Shown here: piece after piece, positions 12,764-24,138 of the stretch
How the letters are laid out: each line of letters starts with the position of its first letter
How positions within the stretch are numbered: position 1 is the stretch's first letter
NCBI GenBank assembly: GCA_003008705.1
Contig: PDUO01000029.1
Coordinates: 321,321 to 385,320 of the forward strand
Length of the DNA stretch: 64,000 bases
Direction of reading: 5' to 3'
Origin: Pezicula radicicola
Taxonomy: Eukaryota; Ascomycota; Leotiomycetes; Helotiales; Dermateaceae
Position numbers and translations under genes: made by a program
The notes under the pieces: model-generated
The model's input: the letters and a program-made list of their open reading frames with translations, nothing else
Database searches by the model: none
What the model was told of the DNA's origin: nothing

Positions 12764-15181
12764 CTAAGCGCCGGCGCGAATGACTAGCTTAGACAGGAAC
12801 TTGTTCGATAACGAATCAAAGTCTCTTCGGTCAAACTGGGCGTCAGGGCGAGTCTTGAGGTACGATTCTAATAGAAAGTCAGTTATGTCCAAACGTAAGA
12901 GGCAATAGCAGGAAAAACACTCACCATGCTTGGTGACATGAGCTCTCATTTCAGTCATTGCCTCACAGACAGCGACGTTGTTGTTGAGTAGGTGTCCATG
13001 TTTGGGGGTCTCCCACTCAAGGAAAGGAGGAAGTTTCTGGGAGATGGCATGGAATAGGCCAACGATAACACCGACAGGAGTGGTCTCCATGTCGTTGCAG
13101 AACTTGGTGACCACTGCAGCATCTGGAACACGATAATGGCAGTCGAATTGCATCTCTTCCCAAACGGCAAGAAGAATTGAAGCAAGCATGAATATCGTGG
13201 GCCAGTTCTTGAGCCTGTCACCACTGTAGACACTCGAGTATAGAGAGGAGAGTTCCTCGAGAATCTCCTTCTGAAGCTCGCGCCACATATCGGCAAGGGC
13301 ACACTTGATCTGGAAGTTGATCATCACTGGTGCAATGGTCTTTCCAATGAATTTCGAGTCTTCATCGTCGACCATTCCTTCCATTGGATGCTCATCACCG
13401 CGCTGCTCAACCATTGTAACATGCATGGTGAGATTATAGGCGAGGACCAATTTGAGCGCTTTGCGAATGACAGGAAGCTTCTCCTTGAGGTAGTAACGAT
13501 GAGCAGTCTTCAAGATCTCGGTGATGAATGGTGTACCCTCGAAATAGTTGTCGATGAAGTCCTCGAAAGGACCATCGAGATGCTGATCCAAGTACTCGGA
13601 TAAGCTTTCTTTTGAGATACCTTCGGAACCAGCTGACATTCGCTCGGTTCGGGTATCGAACTCAAGGGGCTCTTCGTGATCCGACTCGACCCAGTCCACG
13701 TTGAAACAGGAGTCATCACTAACATACACCTCTCGGGCACTGACAGGAATGGCGAATCCATAACCGTGGGTGATCCAGATTAACTCTTCTTTCTGAGCGA
13801 AGCCCTTGATGTTATAGACAGTGACACCACGTCCGACATGGCGCTCGTAGTCCGCGTGCCAGTCTTTCATGAAATAACCAATATCTTTGATATCAATACG
13901 AGTACAAGGTACTTGCCAAAGACGTGCATGCGACGGCTGGCAACCAGCACAAGGCTCACCCTTGTCACATGTTTTCTTGAGGAATTTACATCGCAAGCAG
14001 GCTCGCAGCTTTCTAATCTCGCTAGCCTGCTTTCTTTGCTCTGGCAGCAATGGGCCACGCCGTCTACCAACACGCTTCTCTGAATCCTTCTTGCCTGTTG
14101 AGGTACGGCGAATGACAGCCTTGGTCGCCTTCACGGTCACAGGACTCTTCTTTGGAGCCGAGTTCCTTCTAGCGGGTGGTGATGAAGTAGTCGAGGGTGA
14201 TGTACGACTTGAAGAGGACATCTTGATGGGCACAGGTGCCACCGCAGCTGTAGGGCTAACAATTTCATGAATATCATGGGAGTGCTGGGGCGAGTGGTGT
14301 GAGTTTTGTGGTGAGTGATGATGAGCTTCGCCATGGAAACAATTCCTGTGGTCTACGGGATCCAGGTAGTTGTCAGATGCAGGAGAGTATGGCGAATATG
14401 GGTAGAGGACGTCCTCATAGCTGCCGAAAGACTCAATCGTATGGCCAGTCCCGTCTGAATGAGACGAGTCGGAATGGCTCCGCAAATGTAAAGTTTGCCC
14501 AGGATTGAAGATGGCAGCGTTGTGTGCTTGTTGGTAGGAGTCAAAATTCTGATAAGCGTCCACAGTAGCCCATCCATTATCACTACTCGAACTAGGCAGG
14601 GACAAAACCTCAAGGTATGTTCCGGTTGGCGAAGTACTACCGAGACTTTGGCGATTAAGGTTAGGTAAACCATCGTTCCCCGAATAATTCATCGCATGCT
14701 CAAATTCTTGCCAGTTCGTCCATTGTATTGCCTGGGTGTCCACCGGCTGTGCCATCCCACCAATTCCTCCAAACGGCGCCTCCATCTGAAGCCCTGTCTC
14801 GAGACCAGCTTGCGTCGAGGGCATCTGGTAGTCGAGCGGCGAGGGCTGGAAGGCCTGTCCAAAGCCTGTATACTGAGTTCCCATCAATGAATTGTCCTGG
14901 AGGTACTGAGGAAGCTGTTGAGGTTGCTGCTGCATAGGCCAGTCTGTGAGGAGCGTTGGAGAATTGTTATGTGTCGCCTGAAATTGCTGATGTGTGCTTT
15001 GGCCAGGTGAGAGCGAACGTCTCTCGTCAGCCCCTCCAGAAGCCATGTCGAGAGGCAGAGGCCAGCTGGAGCGTGCTGACATGGTTGTAGAGTATGAATA
15101 TCGAGCGTTCTGCTGCTGCTGTTGCTGGTCAAAGGTCAGGTCTAGCAAACCATCGGAGGAGTAGTCGATATTCGAGATCAT
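12764..15181 (-). CDS. Zinc-cluster transcriptional regulator with polyQ N-terminus
   Basis: Two exons (15181-12925 and 12867-12764) around a 57-nt intron give 786 aa. The intron length is a multiple of three and contains no stop, so an unspliced product would simply carry 19 extra residues; the GTGAGT donor and TATTAG acceptor favour splicing. The N-terminal half is low-complexity (a Gln run near residue 18, Ser/Pro/His-rich stretches). After a basic patch, a cysteine cluster near residues 395-425 reads CLRCKFLKKTCDKG then CAGC, with a last Cys eleven residues on. That last gap exceeds the canonical Zn2Cys6 spacing of 6-8. The C-terminal half is a conserved-looking, mostly helical region with no catalytic motif. 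DNA-binding regulation is inferred; targets are unknown. I chose the ATG at 15181 because the frame above it opens only with a non-ATG codon. Confidence 0.8.
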   Translation of the reverse strand: MISNIDYSSDGLLDLTFDQQQQQQNARYSYSTTMSARSSWPLPLDMASGGADERRSLSPGQSTHQQFQATHNNSPTLLTDWPMQQQPQQLPQYLQDNSLMGTQYTGFGQAFQPSPLDYQMPSTQAGLETGLQMEAPFGGIGGMAQPVDTQAIQWTNWQEFEHAMNYSGNDGLPNLNRQSLGSTSPTGTYLEVLSLPSSSSDNGWATVDAYQNFDSYQQAHNAAIFNPGQTLHLRSHSDSSHSDGTGHTIESFGSYEDVLYPYSPYSPASDNYLDPVDHRNCFHGEAHHHSPQNSHHSPQHSHDIHEIVSPTAAVAPVPIKMSSSSRTSPSTTSSPPARRNSAPKKSPVTVKATKAVIRRTSTGKKDSEKRVGRRRGPLLPEQRKQASEIRKLRACLRCKFLKKTCDKGEPCAGCQPSHARLWQVPCTRIDIKDIGYFMKDWHADYERHVGRGVTVYNIKGFAQKEELIWITHGYGFAIPVSAREVYVSDDSCFNVDWVESDHEEPLEFDTRTERMSAGSEGISKESLSEYLDQHLDGPFEDFIDNYFEGTPFITEILKTAHRYYLKEKLPVIRKALKLVLAYNLTMHVTMVEQRGDEHPMEGMVDDEDSKFIGKTIAPVMINFQIKCALADMWRELQKEILEELSSLYSSVYSGDRLKNWPTIFMLASILLAVWEEMQFDCHYRVPDAAVVTKFCNDMETTPVGVIVGLFHAISQKLPPFLEWETPKHGHLLNNNVAVCEAMTEMRAHVTKHGECFSCYCLLRLDITDFLLESYLKTRPDAQFDRRDFDSLSNKFLSKLVIRAGA

Positions 15182-17241
15182 TGTCGCGGATTTGATGAGA
15201 ATGGTCAATAGTATTGTAGGATGAGTGGTTTGTAGACCGCCTCTTTACGAAAGTCGTGAAGGAGGAATCGGTGTGAGAAAGCTCAAGATGGTGCGAAGCC
15301 GTAGGTGAAATGTCGGTGAAGCATCAAAGCCGTCAACAGACCCTGGCAAGCCCCCCAGCCTCTTTCTCGCCAATCACAGAGCCGACAACCACCCTCCCAC
15401 TTTCCCGCATGCGAGAGCCAGGGCGAATTGCGGAACTACTGCACGAAAGTGCAAAGAAAGATATCAGGTGGCCAGTTGTGAAGCAGAGATGCGCAGCGAG
15501 CCATGCTGTTTTTGATGTTGCCAGTGACCAGCGCCTGCTACGCTCCACGATGCGCCTGTTAGGTCGACGACGATGTGGGCGACGCTTGTCGAGCTGCACC
15601 CAATTGACGCCCATCCAATTCCACTCTGGGCACTCCGTGGCCACTCACGGCCTCGTCTCTGGATGGCAAGAGAGGCGGGGCTGGCTAGAAAGGTAAGAGG
15701 TCTAACTACAGCTACGACGACTAACGAATATGATATCCAGATAAAGTTGTCACCTTTTCCCTGTGAAGAAGTGCCTGTATTTCATGGTACTCCCTGGGTC
15801 TATAATGCTCCAGTGCTCCCGTTTGTATACGCACGTCTCTCCTACTGCCCTTCTCTACTATGATCTGCCTCAGTTCCTCGTCGGCAAAGCAAGCGAGGGG
15901 CCATCGAGATATCTCCGATCTTTGACGGGCTTCTTACGCCTCCAGGAACAGCGTTCATGCTTATCTTCAGCAAAAGTCCGAGAGTTCCTCAGCTATCATA
16001 CTCCGGACTACTCAAGACCATATTGCACGTCGTATGGGATGGACGAAGCTCGTGGAGATGCCCCTCTATCAGATATGACCTATCTTTCCCCTCTCCTCTG
16101 TAGACGCTTGGCGACACAGCAGCTATTATCAGCGGCAGAGACCTGCACAACCCTTGGATGGAGCGAAACGCTCTCGGAACGAGTTCTAATTATTGTCTTA
16201 CGTGCTCTCCACGTTCTCTTGACCGCGAGAAGCAAGACAACCGAAAAGCTGTCCAACTCTGAGACGCCGAATGTACAATTCTACCGTAGTAACCCGAAAA
16301 CAGACAGCCGCCAGAAGCGACTATTGTGCCCCTCATTGAACATCCAGATTCCTCCTCCTTCTGCGTTTCAACTATGGTACGAGTCAATAATCTCCACCAG
16401 TACATAGAACTGCCGCACCAAGACCAACGATCTCTCTGGCCTGAAGGAATCGTGAACCCACTACAGTACTTGCCAACCGTGTCTACTCGACTGATCTTCG
16501 TAAGTGAGCGTGGAACTAGAGCTAAGCTGCAGGTCAATATTTATGCAAAGTAATATGCCCGTGGACGCCCGCAGCGGGGTGTTTTTGCGAGTCAGGAGTG
16601 CTATTGGACGGAGATGGCGTTGAGAGTTGGCATCAGTGGCATCCTCAAATCAGCACACACACAGCGTGGTGCAGAGTATGATACTGACGTCTCTGTCTTC
16701 AAGGTACAGGGTACAAGACCTAGCTGCAGCTCAGATCTCGTATCTCCCTGTGAACAATTGACTTTGAGTTTGCTGTTGTAAGTACTTACTTTGTAGGTAG
16801 CTGCTACCTACTGTACGTACAGAGGTAAGGTCTGAATTGCGCAAGCTCCAGTTCTGGCACGCCATTGTAGGTCGTCGGAAGTCGGACACAATGGCGTGGG
16901 CGGCTCAGTCGCATGCTTGGCTTTAAGCGGCGTTTGCGTGGCGGCAACAGCGGTTCATGGCAGTAGATTGCTGCGTTGAGGTTCCAGATGAATTAAAAAC
17001 GTGCTTTTGGCACAACCGGGGTGGAGGAGATATATACAGGACATACAGGTCGAGATACTGTAGCTGGAAAAAGCAAAGATAAGGCCACGAGGGGTCGTTG
17101 TGTCTTTGACCACCAACTCCAGTCTTTTCAAATCGCGGGGTCACCGAAAAGAAAAAGAAGCAATGTATGCCTGACTCTTTAGGCGAGAAGTTCCCATTCC
17201 AAAGCTGGAATTCACGTGCTCTTAAGACAAACTCATTAACA
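15182..17241. other. Intergenic, no supported gene; palindromes near RAM1
   Basis: Divergent promoter region between the zinc-cluster gene and RAM1. A 214-codon open frame at 15763-16407 (+) has no recognisable domain, a stop-free antisense partner and no clear splice partners, so it is not called. At 16793-16811 GTAGGTAGC and GCTACCTAC form a perfect palindrome around one T, and the 12-base palindrome CTGTACGTACAG follows at 16811-16822. Confidence 0.4.
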
Positions 17242-17295
17242 ATGAATTTTCAAGAACAATACCATGCGAAAAGGTGCTCCAGATGCGGGGAATAA
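17242..17295 (+). promoter_or_regulatory. Upstream ORF overlapping the first RAM1 ATG
   Basis: An ATG at 17242 with A at -3 opens a 17-residue frame (MNFQEQYHAKRCSRCGE) that stops at 17295, overlapping the ATG at 17264 in another frame. If this region is transcribed, scanning ribosomes would meet it first, which either dampens RAM1 translation or means the main start is the downstream ATG at 17342. Confidence 0.4.
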
Positions 17296-19134
17296 AGGGA
17301 AGAAGAAGAGGCTTCATAGAGTGATCTTCCAGAGACGAGCCATGTCCTCAACCTCTTCATCCTCAACTCCTCAAATACCAGTACTGTTGGACGGGGATGC
17401 TCAGCCTCAGCGCCCTGGCCTCGTGATTGAAGAAGTATCCTCAAATGAGAGGGAAGCAGCCCCAGCCCCCGCAACAACCTTTTCACACATTTTCGGACAT
17501 TCCAGCCATTCTGTTATTATGGCAACAAGAACTGCCTCTGCAAGCATGATACCTGACATATTCACTTCTTTTCCACCTATCCGCGACCAGCTCAGTACGG
17601 GAACCTCACAGATCCAGGAGGAGACCATTCAAGAATGTCTCCCTTTTCTTTCAGGTTTGGAGCCAGAAGCCACGTACAATGAACACGGAGTGCCCCACCT
17701 AGACCGTAGTAGACACATACAGTTTCTGCACAAAAGTCTTAAGAAAAAGCCTGCGCCATATGTTGCCGCAGATGCAAGCAGACCATGGATGTTCTACTGG
17801 GCCTTGGCCGGCCTGTCAACTCTGGGAGAAGATATCTCGGAGTATCGAGAGAGACTTATCTCAACCATACGTCCAATACAGAATGTATCAGGGGGTTTTG
17901 GTGGCGGAAATGGACAAATGTCACATCTTGCTGCCACATATGCGGTTGTGCTGTCATTAGCTATTGTGGGCGGCAAGGAAGCTCTGGATATCATAAACAG
18001 GAAGACTATGTGGAAATGGCTAGGAGCATTGAAACAACCTGATGGAGGGTTTCAAATGTCAATTGGAGGCGAGGAGGATGTTCGGTGGGCTCTTAAACTC
18101 CTCGGCCAGATTGTAAAGCTATGCTAACTTGGCTAAACAGCGGTGCATATTGTGCAGCAGTTATTATTACTCTCCTCGATCTGCCCTTGGAACTTCCGCG
18201 GGAATCCCCTGCCTGGTCACCTGACGGCGCTACTTTACTTACAGGTTTGCCCGAGTGGGTTGCGCGTTGTGAGTACTGATGCTGTGCAACTCTATCTCAT
18301 TGCATACTTATACATTTTAGGTCAAACATTCGAAGGCGGAATATCAGGCTGTCCGGATGCAGAGGCTCATGGCGCTTATGCCTTCTGTGCTCTTGCATGC
18401 TTGTGTATCCTTGGTGATCCACAAATCATAATTCCCAAGTGAGCCGAATTTAGTTTGCCTTGAGGCTAGTGATATGCTAACAAAGTTTTCTTCTTTCTCA
18501 GGTATCTGGATGTCCCTCGACTCATTTCTTGGCTCTCAGCACGCCAATACTCCCCTGAAGGCGGTTTCGCCGGTAGGACGAACAAGCTCGTTGATGGCTG
18601 TTATAGTCATTGGGTGGGTGGTTGCTGGCCTTTGTTAGAAGCATGCCTGGATGGCCGGTCCCACTTATCCTCAACAAGTGAACCGAGAGCGAACGTTGAA
18701 AGTACACTCAAGCTGTCCAGTGGAAGCCTCTATAGTCGTGAGGGCTTGACCAGGTATGTACTTTGTTGCTGTCAGGACTTTTCAAGACGTGGAGGTTTGA
18801 GGGATAAACCAAGCCAGTATGTATCCTCTTGAACTTTGTTACCACATCTCATGTCTTTAACCTCGCGTTCAGTACTTCCGATTCTTATCATACCTGTTAC
18901 GTTCTTGCTGGTCTCAGCTCTGCTCAGCACAAATGGTATTTCAACCCCCCCTCGGCTATGGAGCCGAGTGGGGCACTGGTGTCAGCATACCAGTGGACTG
19001 TTGAACCTTTCGTTGGCGACTCTCAAATTTACGATGAAAAGGACAGAGTAAAAACCGTACATCCAGTGTTCGTTATACCTGAGGGCCTAGCAGAGGAGAC
19101 GAGGGCCTATTTTGCATCGAAAGGGGAGTTCTGA
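17264..19134 (+). CDS. RAM1: Protein farnesyltransferase subunit beta
   Basis: Five exons (17264-18084, 18141-18268, 18321-18438, 18502-18816, 18873-19134) give 547 aa, or 521 aa from the Met at 17342. All four introns are 52-63 nt, and the sum of exons closes the frame. The protein shows the alpha-alpha toroid repeats of prenyltransferase beta subunits: GGFGGG, LKQPDGGFQM, TFEGGISG, YSPEGGFAGR. The zinc ligands can be placed: Asp and Cys in NKLVDGCYSHW, His in SDSYHTCYVL. It pairs with the shared alpha subunit (RAM2) to attach farnesyl to CaaX proteins such as Ras and pheromone precursors. The N-terminal ~80 residues before FTSFPPIRDQL are Ser-rich and poorly conserved, which makes the start uncertain. 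The 3' exon contains the expected C-terminal helix region. Confidence 0.93.
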
Positions 19135-19537
19135 TGTGGCGTTTGAGATATTTCGGGGCGGTGACAACGCAATTTTGGATACAGCTATACTTTTTACATG
19201 GGCCAGCGAGGTGGTTGCATGGTTTGGCGTTGTTCTTTCAGGCTTGGAAGTATTAGGTCACGTGGTGTCTCCTTGCGATGTATGCAATATTTTTATCGCT
19301 TGTTTTGAAGTCTTCTGTTACCTGGAGACCTGGCGTTGCGATGTTTATTAGAAGTCAACGCGGTGTGCCTTAGATAGGTACTTAGTCAAGCCATAAAAAG
19401 AAGTTCTTCTCTTAAGCCTAGGCTCAGGCAACTCAAATACAGATGGTGGAGTTTATATATTTGGGTCGTTAACCCTTCGTGTTGCAAGAGATCTAGCATC
19501 TGCCTTGATGACTTAATATACTTAGTGTGGATTCTAT
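19135..19537. other. Short intergenic spacer
   Basis: RAM1 3' region up to the left end of the piggyBac-like element. Nothing else is seen. Confidence 0.4.
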
Positions 19538-21568
19538 CCCTTTAAGACCTGCAGCGACTTTTAGTGTGACGCTTGGGCCATGTAGTCACGTGTGGCCAGA
19601 ACACCAAAATCTGAAAATATGTAAACAACCCTATTATTTCAATTATATACTACCATTGAGTACTAAATCACCCTATATTTGCCCTACAAAATCGTGAAAT
19701 TTATGCAGCTATGGATACTGTACCAGATCGCATAGATCCAGGTATATTGCGCCTAAATCTAGCTCCTACGACTAATATTGGTACCGATTTCGAGCCCCTA
19801 TTCTACCCACCCTTTGATAAGAAAATCAACCTCCCTTCTAACGTCTCTCTACACGACGCCTTTACTATATAGGATCTCTTCTTTCCGTCAAATTAACTTC
19901 AGATTATAGTTGATAATACTAATAAATATCAGCCTAAAGCGAATTCAAGAAGACCTCGAAAACGGGCCCGTAAATGGAAGCCTTTACAGCTTAGTGAGTT
20001 ATACACCTTTCTGGCTATTTGGATCTATATGGGCATCCACCCAGAGAATCAAATAAGGGACTATTGGACTATGAAAGAAGGCTTCCCAGACCATAAAGAT
20101 ATCCGAAATTCTATGGGAAGAGATCGTTGGTAAGAGATAAACTCAAGGCTTCACTTATATAATCTAGATACTAGTATAGATATATATTCTATGGTAAGTA
20201 TATTACGCGCTTTACTTATACTTACTAATAACCTACTTAGGTAGAGCCTATTAATTTATATATACTCGAAGTCTCTGCTGCTTTATGGACCCCTGGAAGA
20301 GACGTTGTAGTCGACGAGTCAATAGAACGATTTAAAGGGAGATCATCCGATACTCTTGTTATTCTGAATAAGCCAATTTCAGAAGGTTATAAGATATGGG
20401 CTATTGTACAAGAAGGTTATATACTAAATTAGGTATAGTATAAGAAGGGTAGTAAGAAAGGCAGGGGCCCACAGGGAATTAAGGTACCTAAAGAGCTAAA
20501 AGGCAATAAAATAGCTGTAGTTGTAGCTGATTTAGCTCTTAAGTTACCTGAGTAATCTCTTAACTACTGCATCTACCTTGACAACCTCTTTACTAGTACC
20601 CGGTTACTCTTATATCTTCGAAATCAAGGTGTTGGAGCTGCTGGTACTTGCCGACCTAATTCAGGTATATTCAAAGAATATTACTCTATTAAAAAGAAGG
20701 ATGAGAAGAAGGATGAGATCCCTTGGGGAACCTTATATTATACCCCTTCTGAAGATAATCAGATCAACTATATAGCCTGGAAAGACAATGCTCTTTGTCT
20801 ATTTCAAAGTACAATACATGATGGAAAGAAGAAGGTTAAAAAAACCCGGAAGAGGCTAAAAACTACCTCTTCTATAGCTAAAACAACTTGAGTTCCTTTC
20901 GGAGATCTTTATCAAAAAGACCTATATATCCCTGAAAGCTTTAATGACTATAATAGTAATATGAATGGGGTTGATAGAGCTGATCAACTTAGAGCTGAAA
21001 TGGCCGGACTACGCTGAATTAGGAAGGGAGGATGGTATACTATTTAGTACTATATCTTCTTTACTTCCTTGGTTAATTCATATAAGCTTTCCTTCCACTC
21101 TAATATAGCTAATTCAGAGAAATATACCTCTCAAAGAGACTTCCGAATTGGGCTTATTAGTAAGCTATTTTAACTTGGAAAGTAAGCTAATAATAAGAGG
21201 AAATTCAGTTAATTTAAGTAATTAGATATTACTCTTCCAGCCCCAAAAGAAAGCTATAAAATAGGCTGGCTTGGTAGACGTTAAGATTATCGTTCATGTA
21301 GGGAGTTGGGTAGGTATCGGGAATCGAATATAAGATCGGTTTTAGACGAGATTTCTACGAATTCTATACCAAAAAATCGCGGGAAATCAACAGTATATGG
21401 GTACTTGCTATATAAAGCTCCACTCTGTAAAAATGGGCCTTGTTTTGACTATTTTCATAGAACTATATAGAATCAAGTGAAGGGTGTCCAAAATCGAGGG
21501 TTTCTAGTGATCTGATTGGCTCGCTTAGGGTATACACTAAAAGTCGCCTCCCGTCAGGTCTCAAAGGG
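19538..21568 (+). mobile_element. Dead piggyBac-like transposon, both termini present
   Basis: The left end begins CCCTTTAAGACCTG, then a 2-base spacer, then GCGACTTTTAGTGT (19538-19567). The reverse complement of 21534-21568 reads CCCTTTGAGACCTG, a 7-base spacer, then the identical GCGACTTTTAGTGT. That gives inverted termini of 30 and 35 bases around a 2.03-kb element. Termini starting CCC suit the piggyBac superfamily. An intact TTAA duplication is not visible: the flanks are CTAT on the left and ATAG on the right. The interior is one degraded transposase in the plus direction. Confidence 0.8.
19711..21480 (+). pseudogene. piggyBac-like DDE transposase, multiply stopped
   Basis: Reading from the ATG at 19711, the frame shows the DDE_Tnp_1_7 architecture. 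There is an N-terminal stretch (NIGTDFEPLFYPPFD), then WIYMGIHPENQIRDYW, then a likely intron near 20,196-20,240. All three acidic catalytic neighbourhoods survive: VVVDESIERFKGR, CIYLDNLFTS and GVDRADQLRAEM. A Cys-containing tail follows. At least ten in-frame stops interrupt it. Many sit where TGG or CAA is expected, for example the two TAGs in the segment LN*V*YKKGSKKG. That C-to-T bias on either strand is the signature of repeat-induced point mutation, though I have not computed dinucleotide indices. No intact copy is in this window, so it could move only if supplied by an active relative elsewhere. Confidence 0.85.
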
Positions 21569-24138
21569 ATAGGTTCCGTGACTAAGGTGCCTTAAGGTAT
21601 GCCTCTCGTTGTAAAAGACCCCAACCTACCATATCTGTCCCGGAATTCTGGGATGTGACTCCACCTACAGTTCACCAACTTACCTTGGACTTTATATGAT
21701 AACTATACGTCAATTTAAGATTGTGGCCTACCAACCTACCTAGGGATACAAACTGGTTCGATATCAAGCTTAATCCGTATTGCTGGTAGTTGTGTCACGG
21801 GATCTATTTAACCGGAAGATTGGACTCGCTTAGCATTGCCAACAAGTCTGCACCGGGGTCTCTTGGCCGAGCTCTTCATTTCTTATCATCTCAACCACTT
21901 CTTCTTGTACCACTCGTACAACTCCAACCTCGAGGATCTCAGCTGCAACAACGAGCCGTGCCGAATCTCATCTTGACTTTGGGATGATGGGCTTTGAAGC
22001 CATGTAGGTCGAGGTGCACCGGCACTCAACGCCCCAAATTGGTATTCGCTTGCTGAACTTGCATCAAACCCATCCAACGCCCCCGTTTAGCTGCATGAGA
22101 GAAGCTGCAGACCATACTTCACCGCGTGCTCCACGAATTAGAGGGGCTAGCAGAACCCTTTTAGTGCAGTGTTGGCAAGCTACTTTTCCAAATCAGCCGG
22201 CTGCTGATAGGACAATTCGGTTCCATTGTCAGTTATCATTTCATAACAGCCAGAACTCCGCGCGTTACCGAAGCCCTTTCCACGAAGCTGGCAGCTGGAC
22301 GGCCGGCCAGATTACCGCCAGGTACACAAAAGCGACGAGGCCCGAACTAGGCGATCTGATGATGTAAACCGTTGAATATACTGGTGGAGTAAAGTACTGC
22401 GTTGTTTTTCTTCGAGAGCTGACCACCTTCAATCATGGGGTAGTACGGAGTACTCTGGAGAGCGCTTTGGTAGGGGCCCAGTCCATTCTACTTGAAGATC
22501 TTCGAATCCGTCTTGCGTTGCTTAATATACTTCGCGGTATCCCTCTTTCAAACTCTACGGCATATGGTCTTACTCATTAGGACATCAAACGCACTGCCAA
22601 CTCATACTGCATGTCCACCACAACCTTGTCGTCGGCTAGTCGTAAGGCCTGGCTGGTTACCTCGCTCTTTCCTGCCCTTGACACAGCAACTTCAGATGCT
22701 CAGCAAGAAACAACCAAGCAGGTCTTTCCAGCCACTTCTATGCAATCATGGCTCACCGACTTCGTGTCAATTCCTACTCCAGTCGTTCAGCAGGAACCGC
22801 GGTCGTTTATCACGAGCGTTCGATGCAAGACGCGCCGTTGTAGTGCGGGGCAGAGGTGAACATGTCCATCTTCCGCGGTCTTTTGGCCACTCAAGTGCTT
22901 CCAAGCACTTCAGACAATGGTGATTCCGAAGAAATTCAGCATGAGGGGTCTCGCCCCTGGCTAGCGATACTGAATCTCTGACGTTTTTCGTGCATCGAAC
23001 CATCAAACCGTGGAGCCAGCGATTCCTCTGCATTAGCGGCCAGCCCAGCGGATCTCAATAGAACCGTATCATCAAGCAATGCTGAAGAGAGAAATTTTGC
23101 GAAGGACCTTTTCCGGCAGCACGATTTTTCTCTTTTTGCAAATAGCTACATATTTGCCCGGCTCTTGTGGGCACGGGTTGTACTCGGTGTTGGGCATTTT
23201 GCCACTGATCCTGCATCGACAATTTCAGTATCTGCAGACCTATCTTCAACGGCGAATTGATACTCTTTGAGCTACAGAGATCATCGCCTAGTATGCGTTC
23301 CCATGCGGTGGTGGAGATGGCTAATCTCTTTGAATTTATCAACTGGCAACAACACACGCCAACACATCGTTATGGGTCACACTTGAAGAGCCGCATCATG
23401 TCTTGCATCGAAGTTCAACCCTTCGTCCTATCTTAAGAGCGCTTGATTCTTTCTCTACATGAGTCCAGTCCATAATCCTTGCCCCGCGCTAACTTTAGGT
23501 CTGCAATAAATCACACATGTCTCGCCTTCGATGGACGAAACTCCTGCACAAACCCCCTAGGCCATCCACTCGAACTGTCAGCCTTAATCTTCAACATCAC
23601 GACGTCGGCCACACATCACCTCCTTCACATACATTCAATTGACTTTGTGCATATTTCCCTGTATACGGTCGGGCTCAATTGCATCGTCAACAAGAATATT
23701 CAGGCTTTCGTCGACGAATATTCCTGGTCCTGGTAGGACTGTCATACCACACTCCCACGAGGGCGGTTCTGTTCTTGGGGAATTAAGTTTTTGTGAAAGA
23801 AACTAGGCAGCCACAAGACAATGGGTGGCTTCTATATGTCATATCTGGAGAGTACGTTGGTCCATCTTTTCGGGAATCTGCCACATTTTCTTGTCGGAAA
23901 ATTTCATCCGACAATTTCTAGTTTCTATTTTCTTATTTCCTCTCCCGGTTGCACTGTAGGAGAGCGATTCAAGATTTCTCATTCTTATTACCTTATTCCA
24001 ATTCAATTGCGGTCTAATAGGCGCAGTCCAATTGCTCTGGGTTTCACGTTGTGTCCCAAACTGCAATTTTTTGTCCCGACTTTTTACCATCATATATTGT
24101 GTTTGAATTCACAACGTTGTACGTTAGTGTAGTTATAT
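21569..24138. other. Degraded intergenic DNA
   Basis: About 2.6 kb with only short interrupted frames. Peptide stretches near 22,600-22,850 and 23,200-23,400 look faintly protein-like (such as FPALDTATSDAQQE), but none can be extended or assigned. This may be a decayed gene; nothing is called. Confidence 0.35.

Noticed and set aside
13388..14508. Plus-strand frames antisense to the zinc-cluster gene
   Set aside because: Shadows of the coding strand; no domain or start context of their own.
15763..16407. 214-codon open frame on the plus strand
   Set aside because: No domain, signal or splice structure, and neighbouring frames on the other strand are equally open.
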